A stretch of 64,000 bases of DNA, taken from contig DASRSD010000184.1 in NCBI GenBank assembly GCA_035656635.1, positions 38,189-102,188 on the forward strand, written 5' to 3'. Below, one piece after another: positions 44,764 through 54,283 of this stretch. The position numbers were made by a program, and so were the translations under genes. The DNA is from Pirellulales bacterium. GTDB taxonomy: Bacteria > Planctomycetota > Planctomycetia > Pirellulales > JADZDJ01. The stretch's first letter is position 1. Each line of letters begins with the position of its first letter. The notes beneath the pieces are model-generated. The model searched no databases and was not told where the DNA came from. It saw nothing but the letters and a program-made list of their open reading frames with translations.

Positions 44764-46374
44764 ATGAGCACCGCCGCCCTCTCGCTGCCGGCTACTCCGC
44801 AACGCGCAGTCAATCCCTGGCTGGTGGCGGGCGCGGTCGTCATTCCCACGTTCATGGAAGTGCTGGATACAACCATTGCCAACGTGGCCCTGCGTTACAT
44901 TGCCGGCGGCCTCTCGGCGGCGGTGGTCGACAGCGAATGGGTTATCACCAGCTACCTGGCGGCCAACGCGGTCATTTTGCCGATTTCCGGATGGATTTCC
45001 GCCCGGATGGGACGCCGCAATTATTTCATGCTTTCAATTACCGTCTTCACAATCGCCAGCATGTTGTGTGGGCTGGCCACGAGCTTGCCGGAATTGATTT
45101 TGTTCCGCGTCATTCAAGGCCTGGCCGGCGGCGGATTGCAGCCCAGCAGCCAGGCAATTTTGATCGATTCCTTTCCCCCGGAACGCCAAGGCGGAGCGAT
45201 GACGGTATTCGGCCTGGCCGCGCTGGTCGGGCCGGTGGTTGGCCCCACACTGGGCGGTTACCTCACCGATAACTACAACTGGCGCTGGATTTTTTACATT
45301 AACGTGCCCGTCGGTTTGCTGGCCCTGGGCGCTTGCGCCGCTACGGTGCGCGATCCGGAATATCTTCGCCAGCAGCGTTCCGAGCTGCTCAAAAAGCCGC
45401 TGAATTTCGATTACATTGGCTTCGGCCTGTTGGCACTGGGCATGTCGTGCTGGGAAACCTTCCTGAGTAAGGGGCAGCAATGGGATTGGCTGGGCGATCC
45501 GTTCTGGCGCGTGCAAACGCTCCTGGCGCTAATCATCTTTTGCTTTGGCTTTTTTATTTTCCGCGAGCAGCGCATCAAAAACCCCGTCGTTAATTTCCGG
45601 CCGCTCAAAGAACGCAACTTCCTCATGTCGTGCATTATTATTTTCTGCGCCTATGGCGTGCTGTACGCCGCCAGCATTTCGCTTCCCGGGCTGTTGCAAT
45701 CGCTGTTTAATTACGATGCCTATCATTCCGGACTGGTGATGTCGCCGGCGGGGCTGTTTGCCATTTGGGTGCTGCTGATTGGCGGCGTGCTGTTGCGGTT
45801 CGGCGCGGATGCTCGGTATTTGATTGTCATCGGTCTGATTGTCGTGGGCGCTGCCGATTTGTGGATGAGCTACATGAATTTGCAAATCAGCCCGTGGCAA
45901 GTGGCCGGACCGCGAATTGTGATGGTGATGGGCCTGTCGCTGATTTTTGCGCCGCTGAACGTGGCCGCCTACATGTACATGCCGCGCGAGTTGCGGGCCG
46001 CCGCCGTCGGCTTGTTCAGCCTGCTGCGCAACGAAGGAGGCAGCGTCGGCACGTCGATTGCCCAAACCCTGCAGGAGCGGCGCGAGCAATTTCACTTGCT
46101 GCGCTTAAACGAGCAGCTCGATTTGTTCAATCAGAATGTACGGACCTTCGCCAGCGGCATGCAGAATTACTTTTTCCAGCACACCGGCGATGCGCCCCTG
46201 TCGCGCGAAATGACCTGGCAAGCCCTGGCCAACATCCGCCAGCAGCAAGCCAGCTCGCTGGCCTTTTTCGACGTCTTCTGGGTGGCCGCCGTCGTGGCCT
46301 TTGCCCTGGTGCTGCTGGTCCCGCTAATGAAACGCTCCGTCGCCGAAAAAGGCGCGCACGTAGCGGCAGATTAA
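44764..46374 (+). CDS. DHA2 family MFS drug exporter (EmrB/QacA type)
   Basis: A 536-residue transporter with about 14 transmembrane helices. Early DHA2 motifs are TFMEVLDTTIANVALRYI (helix 1, motif D1), SGWISARMGRRNYFM (motif A) and RVIQGLAGGGLQPSSQAI with the conserved Arg of motif B. GLAALVGPVVGPTLGGYLTD is motif C of antiporters. It exports drugs or other amphiphiles by proton antiport, probably with the preceding HlyD-type adaptor. No regulator is adjacent, and no outer-membrane channel gene is in the window. Confidence 0.95.
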   Translation: MSTAALSLPATPQRAVNPWLVAGAVVIPTFMEVLDTTIANVALRYIAGGLSAAVVDSEWVITSYLAANAVILPISGWISARMGRRNYFMLSITVFTIASMLCGLATSLPELILFRVIQGLAGGGLQPSSQAILIDSFPPERQGGAMTVFGLAALVGPVVGPTLGGYLTDNYNWRWIFYINVPVGLLALGACAATVRDPEYLRQQRSELLKKPLNFDYIGFGLLALGMSCWETFLSKGQQWDWLGDPFWRVQTLLALIIFCFGFFIFREQRIKNPVVNFRPLKERNFLMSCIIIFCAYGVLYAASISLPGLLQSLFNYDAYHSGLVMSPAGLFAIWVLLIGGVLLRFGADARYLIVIGLIVVGAADLWMSYMNLQISPWQVAGPRIVMVMGLSLIFAPLNVAAYMYMPRELRAAAVGLFSLLRNEGGSVGTSIAQTLQERREQFHLLRLNEQLDLFNQNVRTFASGMQNYFFQHTGDAPLSREMTWQALANIRQQQASSLAFFDVFWVAAVVAFALVLLVPLMKRSVAEKGAHVAAD

Positions 46375-46385
46375 CTCAAAAAATG

Positions 46386-47048
46386 CTAGATCAAGTCTTT
46401 CCTGGCCTTCAACTTTGTTCGATGTTGCACAGAGAATCCCGCGATACGGAAATTCCAAAATCGCTCGTCTTTTAATTCTATTTGAAGCGCCTCCAGCTTC
46501 TGTTCAACGTGTTGGAAAAAAGTATTGATTGTCTCCTCATTTTGATTGATTTTGTCCAACACATCATTCGGAATTGTTCTCGCTAGAAATCGCTGCCATA
46601 GCTCCACGAATTCCAAAAAATCTTGGTAACGTGCGCGGGTATCTGAATCACCTAGTCAGTAGTTATCAGTGAAAATATCGAGCATTTTTCTGTAAAGGGG
46701 AAAAAGTTCATCTCGGAACTGTTGATTGTCGTGCTCTATCAAATTCCGGTAGGGTGCGAATTGTTCTTCATGATCGTGCATTATCTGCTGGGCTTGCGAA
46801 TATCTCTCGCAAAGTTCTCTCCATGATTTGTCAGCCGCATTTTGTATTTGTCCTCGAAGAACGCTCATTGCTCTAATTCGTTTGTGGTATCCAGCTAATG
46901 GCGAATAGAACTCCGCAAGCTGCTTTTCCAAGTATGAGGCACGACGCTCGACCAAATGTTTGCGGACGGCGAAAACATAGACTACGAAAGCGCCGACTAG
47001 GGAACTAAGTAATGGGACAAGAATCGCCTGAAATATCTGATCTGACAC
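46386..47048 (-). pseudogene. Membrane-anchored coiled protein split by one TGA
   Basis: One frame of about 219 residues is broken by a single TGA at 46656-46658. The first part (130 residues) has an N-terminal transmembrane helix (ILVPLLSSLVGAFVVYVFAV) and a helical body (EKQLAEFYSPLAGYHKRIRA, DELFPLYRKMLDIFTDNY). After the TGA the frame continues as LGDSDTRARYQDFLEFVELW and RFLARTIPNDVLDKINQNEE to a stop at 46386. From memory, related proteins have Trp after DNY, so TGG to TGA is likely. The region is visibly richer in A and T than its neighbours. It could be a decayed gene, a sequencing error, or two short proteins. Confidence 0.7.
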
Positions 47049-47268
47049 AAAAAAATCCTCGTTACGACTGGAAAGACAAAATCTTCATCAATCTAGCTCA
47101 ACGTCTAGGCAACAGCCACAAGCAATTTGATACCATATATTTTCGTTCCTCGAAAATTCTAGCCATTATGGGCCACCCGTCTGATATGTCATGCACAGTT
47201 ATGTTAATTAAAGGACGTAACGCTCTCCGAATTGCACTGGGCTTTCTGTCGTAAGCTGGAATGGGCAC

Positions 47269-47616
47269 ATGAAATTGCCGAACTTGCAGGCCGCGGAGGT
47301 GTCAGAAAATAAAGTGAAGAGCTATTTGCTCTCCACGACCCACCGTGACGGCCGGCATAAGGCCGCTTTTTTTGCAGGCTGTGGTTTTTCGGAAGATCAT
47401 TGGACCGTGCTGTCCGCAGCATTGCTGAAACACGCCCACGATCATGATCTTGCCAAAATCGAAAAGTCTCCCTTTGGCACTCGCTACGTGGTAGAAGGTA
47501 TAATAGAGACGCCCGATGGTCGAGCGCCATTGATTCGCACCGTGTGGTTCGTGGAAAATGGTGAAGATGTGCCGCGATTGATTTCGGCTTACCCGCGGAA
47601 AAGGAAAAACCAATGA
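47269..47616 (+). CDS. DUF6883 family protein
   Basis: A 115-residue protein that fits DUF6883: MKLPN at the start, a NKVKSYLLSTTHRDGRHKA block with the conserved GRHKA, and GTRYVVEGI plus RTVWFVENGEDVPRLISAYP at the end. DUF6883 genes are often followed by DUF4926 genes, as here, and are suspected small two-gene modules of the toxin-antitoxin or immunity kind (inference, no proof). The stop overlaps the next start by four bases (ATGA). It borders an AT-rich patch. Confidence 0.8.
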   Translation: MKLPNLQAAEVSENKVKSYLLSTTHRDGRHKAAFFAGCGFSEDHWTVLSAALLKHAHDHDLAKIEKSPFGTRYVVEGIIETPDGRAPLIRTVWFVENGEDVPRLISAYPRKRKNQ

Positions 47617-47843
47617 TCCGGGAACACGATAGCGTGGTGCTGGCGACCGACCTGCCGGAGCATGGTTTGCAGCACGGAGATATTGGCACGGTCGTGATGA
47701 TCCACCAGAACGGAGCGGGCTACGAGGTGGAGTTTATGACGCTGGAAGGCGAAACTGTGGCCGTGGTTTCGCTGTATGCTTCGCAGCTTCGTCCGATCGC
47801 TGCCAAAGAAATCGCTCACGCCCGCGCGCTAGAAGCCGCCTGA
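47613..47843 (+). CDS. DUF4926 family protein
   Basis: A 76-residue protein of the DUF4926 family: REHDSVVLATDLPEHGLQHG, GDIGTVVMIHQNG and YEVEFMTLEGETVAVVSL are typical of the SH3-like barrel. It is coupled to the preceding DUF6883 gene by an ATGA overlap. Small SH3-like partners often bind and hold an upstream enzyme or toxin; that role is inferred. Confidence 0.85.
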   Translation: MIREHDSVVLATDLPEHGLQHGDIGTVVMIHQNGAGYEVEFMTLEGETVAVVSLYASQLRPIAAKEIAHARALEAA

Positions 47844-47879
47844 CCTTGAAAAATGAATGGGTGGCCGGGGTCGAGGCCG

Positions 47880-47990
47880 CCGAGCCCCCGGAATTTGTGC
47901 CAATGACCAATGACCAAGCACGAATGACCAATTCACAAAGGAAACAACAGCTTTCATTGGTTTGGGATTTGGTCATTGGGAATTTATGAC
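47880..47990. repeat. Word-like micro-repeat (AATGACCAATGACC type)
   Basis: Successive variations of AATGACCAATGACC, GAATGACCAATTC and TTGGTCATTGG form direct and inverted copies in this gap. They resemble intergenic filler words common in related genomes (from memory). Confidence 0.55.
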
Positions 47991-48093
47991 CGCTGGGGCG
48001 ACACTTCGTTTTGCCCCAGGCATCCGAACGTTTAGCCGCGCCGCGGAGTCTGCGGAGCGGGTTCTGCGCTCCTAGCGACTTAAATAGCTCGTC

Positions 48094-48648
48094 TCACCGC
48101 GCCCTGCCGGCGGCGGAAATTCCCGGTCGTTGCAGCATCGCACCCAGTCGGGCATTCGCTGCTAAGGAACCAGAGCGCAGTGCGGACGAACTGGCTACGC
48201 TGCCACCGCCGCCGCTGCTTTGTGCTTGCCCGGCCGCTGTGTTTCTAGCCGCAGTGGTTCTGGCCGCTGCCGTTCGGGCGGCCGTCATGGCGGCGTTCAA
48301 TTGCCGCAGTTGAGTGCTGCTAAGCGTGCCGCCATTCATGGCGTTTTGCACGGCACTTAACAGCGACGAAACGCGCTGCTGCTGGGCCGTCGTAAGCAGG
48401 CCGCTTTGCAGCAACTGCGTTAGCGCCGTGGCGGCGCTATTCAGTTGCTGCGCAGCGGCCGTGCTCGATTGGGTGGACGACGACGTCGGCGTAGATGAAG
48501 ACGCCGTCGACGATGATTGCCCGCCCATACAACTGCCCGTTTGAGCCCACCCGGTCAGCGGCTCACCGGCCGATTGTGCGACGACAAAAATCAGGCTCAC
48601 CATTACCGCCCAGCCCCTTGGCCGGCGGCATAAGTTTGTGTTGTACAT
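48094..48648 (-). CDS. Secreted Ser/Ala/Thr-rich small protein
   Basis: A 184-residue exported protein of unknown function. Signal peptide is about 11-35. A Ser/Thr linker (SSSTASSSTPTSSSTQSST) follows, then a helical segment (AAQQLNSAATALTQLLQSGL; QQQRVSSLLSAVQNAM) and an Ala/Arg/Gly-rich end. The low complexity suggests a cell-wall or matrix protein. The ATG at 48648 is chosen because GGAGG lies six bases before it; an in-frame ATG two codons earlier is also possible. Confidence 0.55.
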   Translation of the reverse strand: MYNTNLCRRPRGWAVMVSLIFVVAQSAGEPLTGWAQTGSCMGGQSSSTASSSTPTSSSTQSSTAAAQQLNSAATALTQLLQSGLLTTAQQQRVSSLLSAVQNAMNGGTLSSTQLRQLNAAMTAARTAAARTTAARNTAAGQAQSSGGGGSVASSSALRSGSLAANARLGAMLQRPGISAAGRAR

Positions 48649-48799
48649 ACCCATCCTCCGCTCCGTTCCGAGAGCCGCCCCCCCGCTTTCCCGGACAGTG
48701 CCAGTGCATCCGGGAGTGCCCGCCATTAAATAGAACGAAATTACTGCCCGCCAGCGCGCGCGAAAATTCGCAGCCACCCGTCATTCCGCACAACGGTAC

Positions 48800-49270
48800 T
48801 CACGGCGGCTGCGCCCGCACCCACGACGTTTGCCCGTCCGGTAAGTTCAGCTTCAGTTCCTTGGCGTGCTCGTCCGCCAGTTGGGACAGCCAGGCGGGAG
48901 TGTCCAGCCGCGCCAGCTCGCGCTGGTAATTGCTGTTTACGTCGCTAATCCATTGCGAGCTCAGCCCGATGCTGGCCAGCAGCAGCAACAGCGCCGGCCA
49001 CAGCGCGGAATTTCGAGCATAATACACCGCGCCAGACCAGCGGCGGCTCCGCTGTGAAACGCCTGAACGTGGCACGCCTAAACTTGGCACAGCCTCTTGC
49101 GCGGGCGGCAACGGTTGAGAAAACGTCTTGGAACTTTGCCGGCGATAACCGGCCAGAATCAACCCGGCGAAAGTAATTCCCACCGTGAGGAGCGCGCCGC
49201 CGCGAGCGCCCCATTCCAGTGCGGCTTCGATCTGCTCGTGCGATCGTGGCCAATTCGTTCCGGCTCCCAA
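48800..49270 (-). CDS. Small membrane protein, two helices
   Basis: A 156-residue protein with two hydrophobic segments (about 23-42, GGALLTVGITFAGLILAGY, and about 88-107, SALWPALLLLLASIGLSSQW) joined by a basic linker. A periplasmic end (DTPAWLSQLADEHAKEL) follows. The start is a TTG three bases after the stop of the preceding large membrane protein, so translational coupling is likely. Function not recognised. Confidence 0.6.
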   Translation of the reverse strand: MGAGTNWPRSHEQIEAALEWGARGGALLTVGITFAGLILAGYRRQSSKTFSQPLPPAQEAVPSLGVPRSGVSQRSRRWSGAVYYARNSALWPALLLLLASIGLSSQWISDVNSNYQRELARLDTPAWLSQLADEHAKELKLNLPDGQTSWVRAQPP

Positions 49271-49273
49271 CGC

Positions 49274-50836
49274 CTAGACGGTAACAAAATCGACCTTGTG
49301 CGAGAAAAGATTGGCCGGAAATTTTAACAGGATGTTGGCAACACCGGCGCGAAAGCCAACATCGATCACGCTAAACAAGGCCACTATCGACATGAGCGAA
49401 ACGCCCACCACCACGGTCCACCGGGCTGGTTGATAACCGGCCGCCCGCTCCTGGCTGGCAAGCCGCGATTGTCGCCAAGCAAACCGCCCCATGCGCACCA
49501 GCAGCCAAGCCAGGGCGATGCCAGCGGCTATAAAAAAAGCTCCCACCTGCCAAGGATTTTTACGCAATGTCGGCTCGTAGGCAGGCGCCATTCCCAAAAA
49601 TTCGTACGTTAGCGCCAGAACCGCGCCCAGCAGCAGCGGGGCGAGTACGAGCCCAGTTTTGATCGGCGCTTGAGGAACTGCGCGCCAAACAGCCACGCCA
49701 ATCCAACTCACCAGCGCCAGCAGCAAAAACATGATCGCCATGACGGCCGCAGCTACCGCGGCAATTGAATATAAGGCCGAAGCTTGCCAGAGATTTTCTT
49801 CGCGGGCCGACACCATGGAGATTTGGCGCATCAGGGCCGCTTGCGACGGATTTGACCCCATGGAACTGGCCTGGCCAGTTCTCATCCACAGTGTTTTGGG
49901 TTCGATGACAAGCTGCTGAGACCATGTTTGATTTTTTGCCAGCCAGTTACGCCATTTGATCTGTTCCGCCGGCGATAGATAGTCATCGTTGATTAGAGAG
50001 CTAATGTGTTGAACTAACGACAATGTTGCCTGCTCGAATTCCGCTGCATTGCTCCACGTCAACTTCATGGGCAACGGCGCCGCGATAGCCCGCAAGGCAG
50101 GGCCTACCGCAGCCAGACCTGCTTCGCCGCACCACAGCGCCGGCTTGTGCGCTGCCCATTCGTACTGGTGTTGGCCGGCTGCGAACAATGGTTCGTCGGC
50201 GAGATACTCGGCCGGACCGTCGTCGGTTGCCCGGGTGGCAAAGGCCCGATTCATTTTTTCGCTGGCCAATAAATATTCGTACAGCGCGTTGTCCGGATCA
50301 TGGGCAGCACCTTCCTGTAAGCCATTTACGTCGGACTGGCGATACTCCGGCCGCAGCATCAAGAGGGCCCGCAAGCGCCACCAATCGTTGCGCCGCGGCT
50401 GGCGCTGGGTGGCTTGGGCGGCTAACTCCTGAGCGCGTTCGAGCAGTTGACGATTGACTTGCTGCCACTTGTTCCAGTTGGGATTTTCAGGCGGCAGGCC
50501 CCACATGATGCGCCCCACGATGGCCGGATCGGGCGAAGTGCGTGCGCTGGTGGCCCCGGCGAGGAGCCAAGCCATGCCCATGCAATCGGCGGCCGTGGCC
50601 TGCGGTTCTGCTGCCATTTGCGTGGCAGCGTCCATCAGCCGCTGTTTGGCCCGGTACCAGATTTGATCGGAACTTTGCTGGCCGGCGAAAAGGTGCGGCA
50701 ACCCGGCGACTAACTGCTCGCCGAGAATGTTCCAGCCTCCTTCGGTGCGCGCAGCGGTGATCGCGCCGCGGTAGAGCACCGTGCCGGCCAAAACGACGAG
50801 CGCGATTGATCCTATCCATCGTGCTGTGCGATTCAT
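49274..50836 (-). CDS. Large membrane protein with periplasmic helical domain
   Basis: A 520-residue protein. It starts with a transmembrane helix (about 9-27) and a long mostly helical extracytoplasmic region that looks repeat-like (RRNDWWRLRALLMLRPEYRQ; PDNALYEYLLASEKMNRAF). Four to five helices follow near the C-terminus (about 358-385, 400-420, 435-455, 485-505). No enzyme motif was found. It is coupled to the small two-helix protein downstream and may form a complex with it. Confidence 0.65.
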   Translation of the reverse strand: MNRTARWIGSIALVVLAGTVLYRGAITAARTEGGWNILGEQLVAGLPHLFAGQQSSDQIWYRAKQRLMDAATQMAAEPQATAADCMGMAWLLAGATSARTSPDPAIVGRIMWGLPPENPNWNKWQQVNRQLLERAQELAAQATQRQPRRNDWWRLRALLMLRPEYRQSDVNGLQEGAAHDPDNALYEYLLASEKMNRAFATRATDDGPAEYLADEPLFAAGQHQYEWAAHKPALWCGEAGLAAVGPALRAIAAPLPMKLTWSNAAEFEQATLSLVQHISSLINDDYLSPAEQIKWRNWLAKNQTWSQQLVIEPKTLWMRTGQASSMGSNPSQAALMRQISMVSAREENLWQASALYSIAAVAAAVMAIMFLLLALVSWIGVAVWRAVPQAPIKTGLVLAPLLLGAVLALTYEFLGMAPAYEPTLRKNPWQVGAFFIAAGIALAWLLVRMGRFAWRQSRLASQERAAGYQPARWTVVVGVSLMSIVALFSVIDVGFRAGVANILLKFPANLFSHKVDFVTV

Positions 50837-51450
50837 GCCCTGTTTCCTGTTTCCCACGCTGTGCCTTATTGATTCTGAACCGCGGAGACGCGGAGTCGCA
50901 GAGAGAAACTGAACAAGAACAGGAGCAACGATTTGCGTTTATCCTGAATTATTTTTGTATCCCCGCGTTTTTTCCAGCTTCCCGACACCCTCGACCGTGA
51001 TGATCAGAAAATGAAATTCGCCGCCGCGGCTTTCTTCCTCGATTCGAATGCTCCTGCCGCGACTGGCTCAAAAATCACATTGAATCGCCAGGCAAATTCG
51101 TGTAGTGTACATAGGTTCTGTATCGTGCATATCGTGCTTGTGCTTTGCGGTAGATGCCAACTCAACCCTCACATTTTAAGCGATCGCCACGCATGTCTGC
51201 CGACATCGATCAACAATTTACCAAAAACCGACATTCTTGGACGTTATTTCACCCGATTACGTCGCATGCGAATGTTCCACAACCTGCGGGATTGCCCAGC
51301 CGGCGGGCCCAAGCGACTGACAAAATTGAAGAGTTCTGTCCCGAAGATAAAAATCTGGGACAACACCGGAAAAATGCTGCGGCCGGCCTGGCGGAAGTTG
51401 CGAAATTTTCTGCGAAGAGTAATTCCGCGAATGTGCAAGTTCGGCGGGAG
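50837..51450. other. Long intergenic region without a supported gene
   Basis: About 614 bases. The only clear signal is a micro-repeat near 50879-50909 (ACCGCGGAGACGCGGAG followed by CGCAGAG), a relative of the CTCTGCGTCCTCTGCGG stretch at 37229-37246. Open frames here are short or are antisense continuations over lpd. It holds the promoter of the preceding membrane-protein operon. Confidence 0.45.
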
Positions 51451-52845
51451 TTACAAATTCAGCGTGCGACCATCGACGGCCAGGGCCGCTTCCTTCACCG
51501 CCTCGCTCAGAGTGGGATGGGCGTGGCAGGTGCGGGCAATATCTTCGCTGGAGGCCCCGAACGTCATGGCGGCGGCGGCTTCGGCAATCAGATCGCCAGC
51601 CCGCGGGCCCATAATATGCACGCCCAGCACCCGATCAGTTTGCGAATGGGCCAGGATTTTCACCTTCCCGTCCATATCGGCCAGGGTACGAGCCCGGGCG
51701 TTGGCGCGAAACGGAAATGTTCCCTTGCGAAACGGCGTGCCTTCGGCGGCGAGTTGATCTTCCGTTTTGCCGACCGCAGCAATTTCCGGGTGCGTGTAAA
51801 TGACCGACGGCACCAAATTGTAATCGACGTGACTGTAGCCGGTGACGATGCCCTCGACGCAGGCCACGCCATCTTCTTCGGCCTTGTGAGCGAGCATGGG
51901 GCCGGCAATGCAATCGCCAATGGCGTACAGGCCGGCAGCGGTGGTGCGGAATCCTTCGGAGACCGGAATTCGGCCCTTGGAATCGAGCGCGACGTCCACC
52001 GTTTCCAGACCCAAGTTTTGCGTGGCCGGTGTGCGGCCGACGGCGACGAGTACACGATCGCATTCCATCGACTCGGCGCCGGCACACTCGACAACGCAGA
52101 TATTCCGAGCCGTATCGAACCGGGCCGAAGTAACGCGGCTGCCCAGGCGAAATTCGAGGCCTTGCTTTTGAAACAGCTTGAGTGCATCGCCGGCCAGTTC
52201 GCTATCGGTGCCGGGCAAAATGCGATTCAGAAATTCCAGCACCGTGACTTTGGCCCCCAGCCGGTTCCAAACCGAACTCAATTCCAAGCCAATATATCCG
52301 CCGCCGACCACGACCAAATGCTTGGGCACTTCGGCATACGACAGCGCTTCGGTGCTGGTGCCGACCCGGTCGCTGTGCAATTCGATGCCTGGCAGCAGCG
52401 CGGGCTTACTTCCCGGCGCGAGAATAATGTGTTGGGCCGAAAGTTGCTGGACGGCGCCCCCGTCGGCGGTGATCGAAACTTGACCGGGTCCGGCAAGCTG
52501 GCCCCAGCCGGAATACCGAGTGATTTTATGCTTGCGAAAGAGCGATTCGACCCCTTTGCACAGCACATCGACCACTTGCTCTTTGCGACTGAGCAAGGTG
52601 GGCAAATCAAGCGCGACGCCGCTGACTTTCACGCCGTGTTCGGAAAGCTTGTGCTGGACTTCAGCGAATTTCTCGCTCGATTCCAACATCGCTTTGCTGG
52701 GAATGCAGCCGACCCGCAAACACGTGCCTCCCAAGCGAGATTCTCGTTCCACGCAGGCGGTGTCCAGCCCCAGTTGGGCTGCGCGAATGGCGGCGATGTA
52801 ACCGCCCGGTCCGCCGCCAATAACGATGAGATCGTGCTTTGTCAT
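51451..52845 (-). CDS. lpdA: Dihydrolipoyl dehydrogenase (E3)
   Basis: Re-oxidises the dihydrolipoyl group of the oxoglutarate dehydrogenase complex using NAD+. It has the FAD motif IGGGPGGYIAAIRAAQLG, the redox disulfide GGTCLRVGCIPSK (Arg replaces the more common Asn), the NAD motif VVVGGGYIGLELS, a second FAD motif GLYAIGDCIAGPMLAHKAEE and the catalytic HAHPTLSEA. 464 residues is normal. The start codon directly follows the sucB stop, so it is the third gene of sucA-sucB-lpd. Confidence 0.96.
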   Translation of the reverse strand: MTKHDLIVIGGGPGGYIAAIRAAQLGLDTACVERESRLGGTCLRVGCIPSKAMLESSEKFAEVQHKLSEHGVKVSGVALDLPTLLSRKEQVVDVLCKGVESLFRKHKITRYSGWGQLAGPGQVSITADGGAVQQLSAQHIILAPGSKPALLPGIELHSDRVGTSTEALSYAEVPKHLVVVGGGYIGLELSSVWNRLGAKVTVLEFLNRILPGTDSELAGDALKLFQKQGLEFRLGSRVTSARFDTARNICVVECAGAESMECDRVLVAVGRTPATQNLGLETVDVALDSKGRIPVSEGFRTTAAGLYAIGDCIAGPMLAHKAEEDGVACVEGIVTGYSHVDYNLVPSVIYTHPEIAAVGKTEDQLAAEGTPFRKGTFPFRANARARTLADMDGKVKILAHSQTDRVLGVHIMGPRAGDLIAEAAAAMTFGASSEDIARTCHAHPTLSEAVKEAALAVDGRTLNL

Positions 52846-54213
52846 TCAAATTTCCAGCAGGATCCGCGTCGGTTCCTCAATGGTTTCCTTGATGCGCTTA
52901 AGGAACAGCACGGCTTCGCGGCCATCGACAATGCGGTGATCGTAGGTGAGGGCCACGTACATCATGGGCCGCACGACTACCTGGCCGTTATGCACGGCCG
53001 GACGATCTTGAATGGCGTGCAAACCCAAAATACCACTTTGTGGCGGATTGACGATGGGCGTGGAGAGCATGGAGCCGTATATGCCGCCGTTGGAAATGGT
53101 GAACGTGCCGCCTTGCAGCTCTTCCAGCTTGAGCTTGTTTTCTTTGGCGCGGCGGCCGAAGTCGGCGATTTTTTGCTCGACTTCGGCAAAGCTCATGAAC
53201 TCGGCATTGCGCAACACGGGCACAACCAATCCTTTGCCGCCGCCGACGGCGATGCCGATATCGTAATAATTGTGATACACAATATGCGGATTGCGCACCT
53301 CGGCATTGAGTTGCGGCACGTGCTTGAGCGCCTCGACCGCCGCTTTCACAAAGAACGACATGAAGCCCAGCTTCACGCCGTATTGCTGTTCGTACTGTTC
53401 GCGATGCTTACTTCGCAGCGCGATGACTTCGGTCATATCGACTTCGTTGAAGGTGGTGAGTAGCGCGGCGGAATGTTGAGCTTCGACCAGCCGCTCGGCA
53501 ATGCGGCGGCGGATGGGGCTCATCACCACCATTTCTTCCTCGCGCGGATAGGCAGCCGGTGCAAAATCGGTTTTCGATTGGCCGCGAGACAAATCGGCCG
53601 GTACGATTTCTCCACGGAATTGCGGTTGCACTGGTTGCGAGACGGGAGGAGCTTGCGGCGCTGCGGGTGCTTGTGCCACAGTCGCGGCCGAGGCAGGCGG
53701 AGCCGCATGGCCCGCCTGTTCCGTGGCTCGTTGCACATCTTCCTTCAATATTCGTCCGCCGGGACCGGTGGGAGTGACGGCTTCGGGATGAATTTTTTCC
53801 TGGGCCATCAGCCGTTCGGCCGCCGGCATGATTCGAGTTTGCTTGCCGGCTTTTGGGAAGGGACTCGACATGGCTTCGACCGTTGGACGTGCTGCCGACA
53901 CAGGGCTGACCGCCGGAACCGGGGTTACAGTGGTTGGCTTGAGTGCTTGCGGTGCGGGAGCGGTTCCCGCTTCGGCGCCGGCAGCCATGTAGCCAATCAC
54001 CTCGCCCACCCGGGCAACTTCGCCGGGCTGTTTCAGAATTTGAGTGAGCGTGCCGGAAACAGGAGCCGGCAAATCGACAGTGGCCTTGTCGCTTTCTAAC
54101 TCGACGAGGTTTTCATCCTTTTCGGCCCGTTGCCCCACTTGCTTTCGCCACTGGCCGATGTGGACTTCGGTGATCGACTCGCCGACTTCAGGAACTTTCA
54201 ATTCAACGGGCAT
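52846..54213 (-). CDS. sucB: Dihydrolipoyl succinyltransferase (E2 of oxoglutarate dehydrogenase)
   Basis: The core of the 2-oxoglutarate dehydrogenase complex. It transfers the succinyl group from lipoyl to CoA. The lipoyl domain (about 1-77) has the modified Lys in ELESDKA (residue 43). After an Ala/Pro linker, the E1/E3-binding domain (about 128-165) is followed by a second linker and the catalytic domain (about 225-455) with [14 protein letters not shown] and [13 protein letters not shown], which holds the catalytic His. The neighbouring sucA and lpd genes support oxoglutarate rather than pyruvate as substrate. Confidence 0.96.
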   Translation of the reverse strand: MPVELKVPEVGESITEVHIGQWRKQVGQRAEKDENLVELESDKATVDLPAPVSGTLTQILKQPGEVARVGEVIGYMAAGAEAGTAPAPQALKPTTVTPVPAVSPVSAARPTVEAMSSPFPKAGKQTRIMPAAERLMAQEKIHPEAVTPTGPGGRILKEDVQRATEQAGHAAPPASAATVAQAPAAPQAPPVSQPVQPQFRGEIVPADLSRGQSKTDFAPAAYPREEEMVVMSPIRRRIAERLVEAQHSAALLTTFNEVDMTEVIALRSKHREQYEQQYGVKLGFMSFFVKAAVEALKHVPQLNAEVRNPHIVYHNYYDIGIAVGGGKGLVVPVLRNAEFMSFAEVEQKIADFGRRAKENKLKLEELQGGTFTISNGGIYGSMLSTPIVNPPQSGILGLHAIQDRPAVHNGQVVVRPMMYVALTYDHRIVDGREAVLFLKRIKETIEEPTRILLEI

Positions 54214-54283
54214 GGTGGTATCCGAACAATGAGGCGATGGGTGTCGAACCTAACACAAAACTGGACGACATCAAGAGGCCACA

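Noticed and set aside
47012..47254. An 80-codon open frame on the plus strand
   Set aside because: Overlaps the start of the split membrane protein and has no motif or convincing ribosome site; considered chance in an AT-rich stretch.
51154..53463. A 769-codon open frame on the plus strand
   Set aside because: It is antisense to lpd and sucB, which have full family motifs. High-GC codon structure often leaves such mirror frames open. No ribosome site or protein motif supports it.
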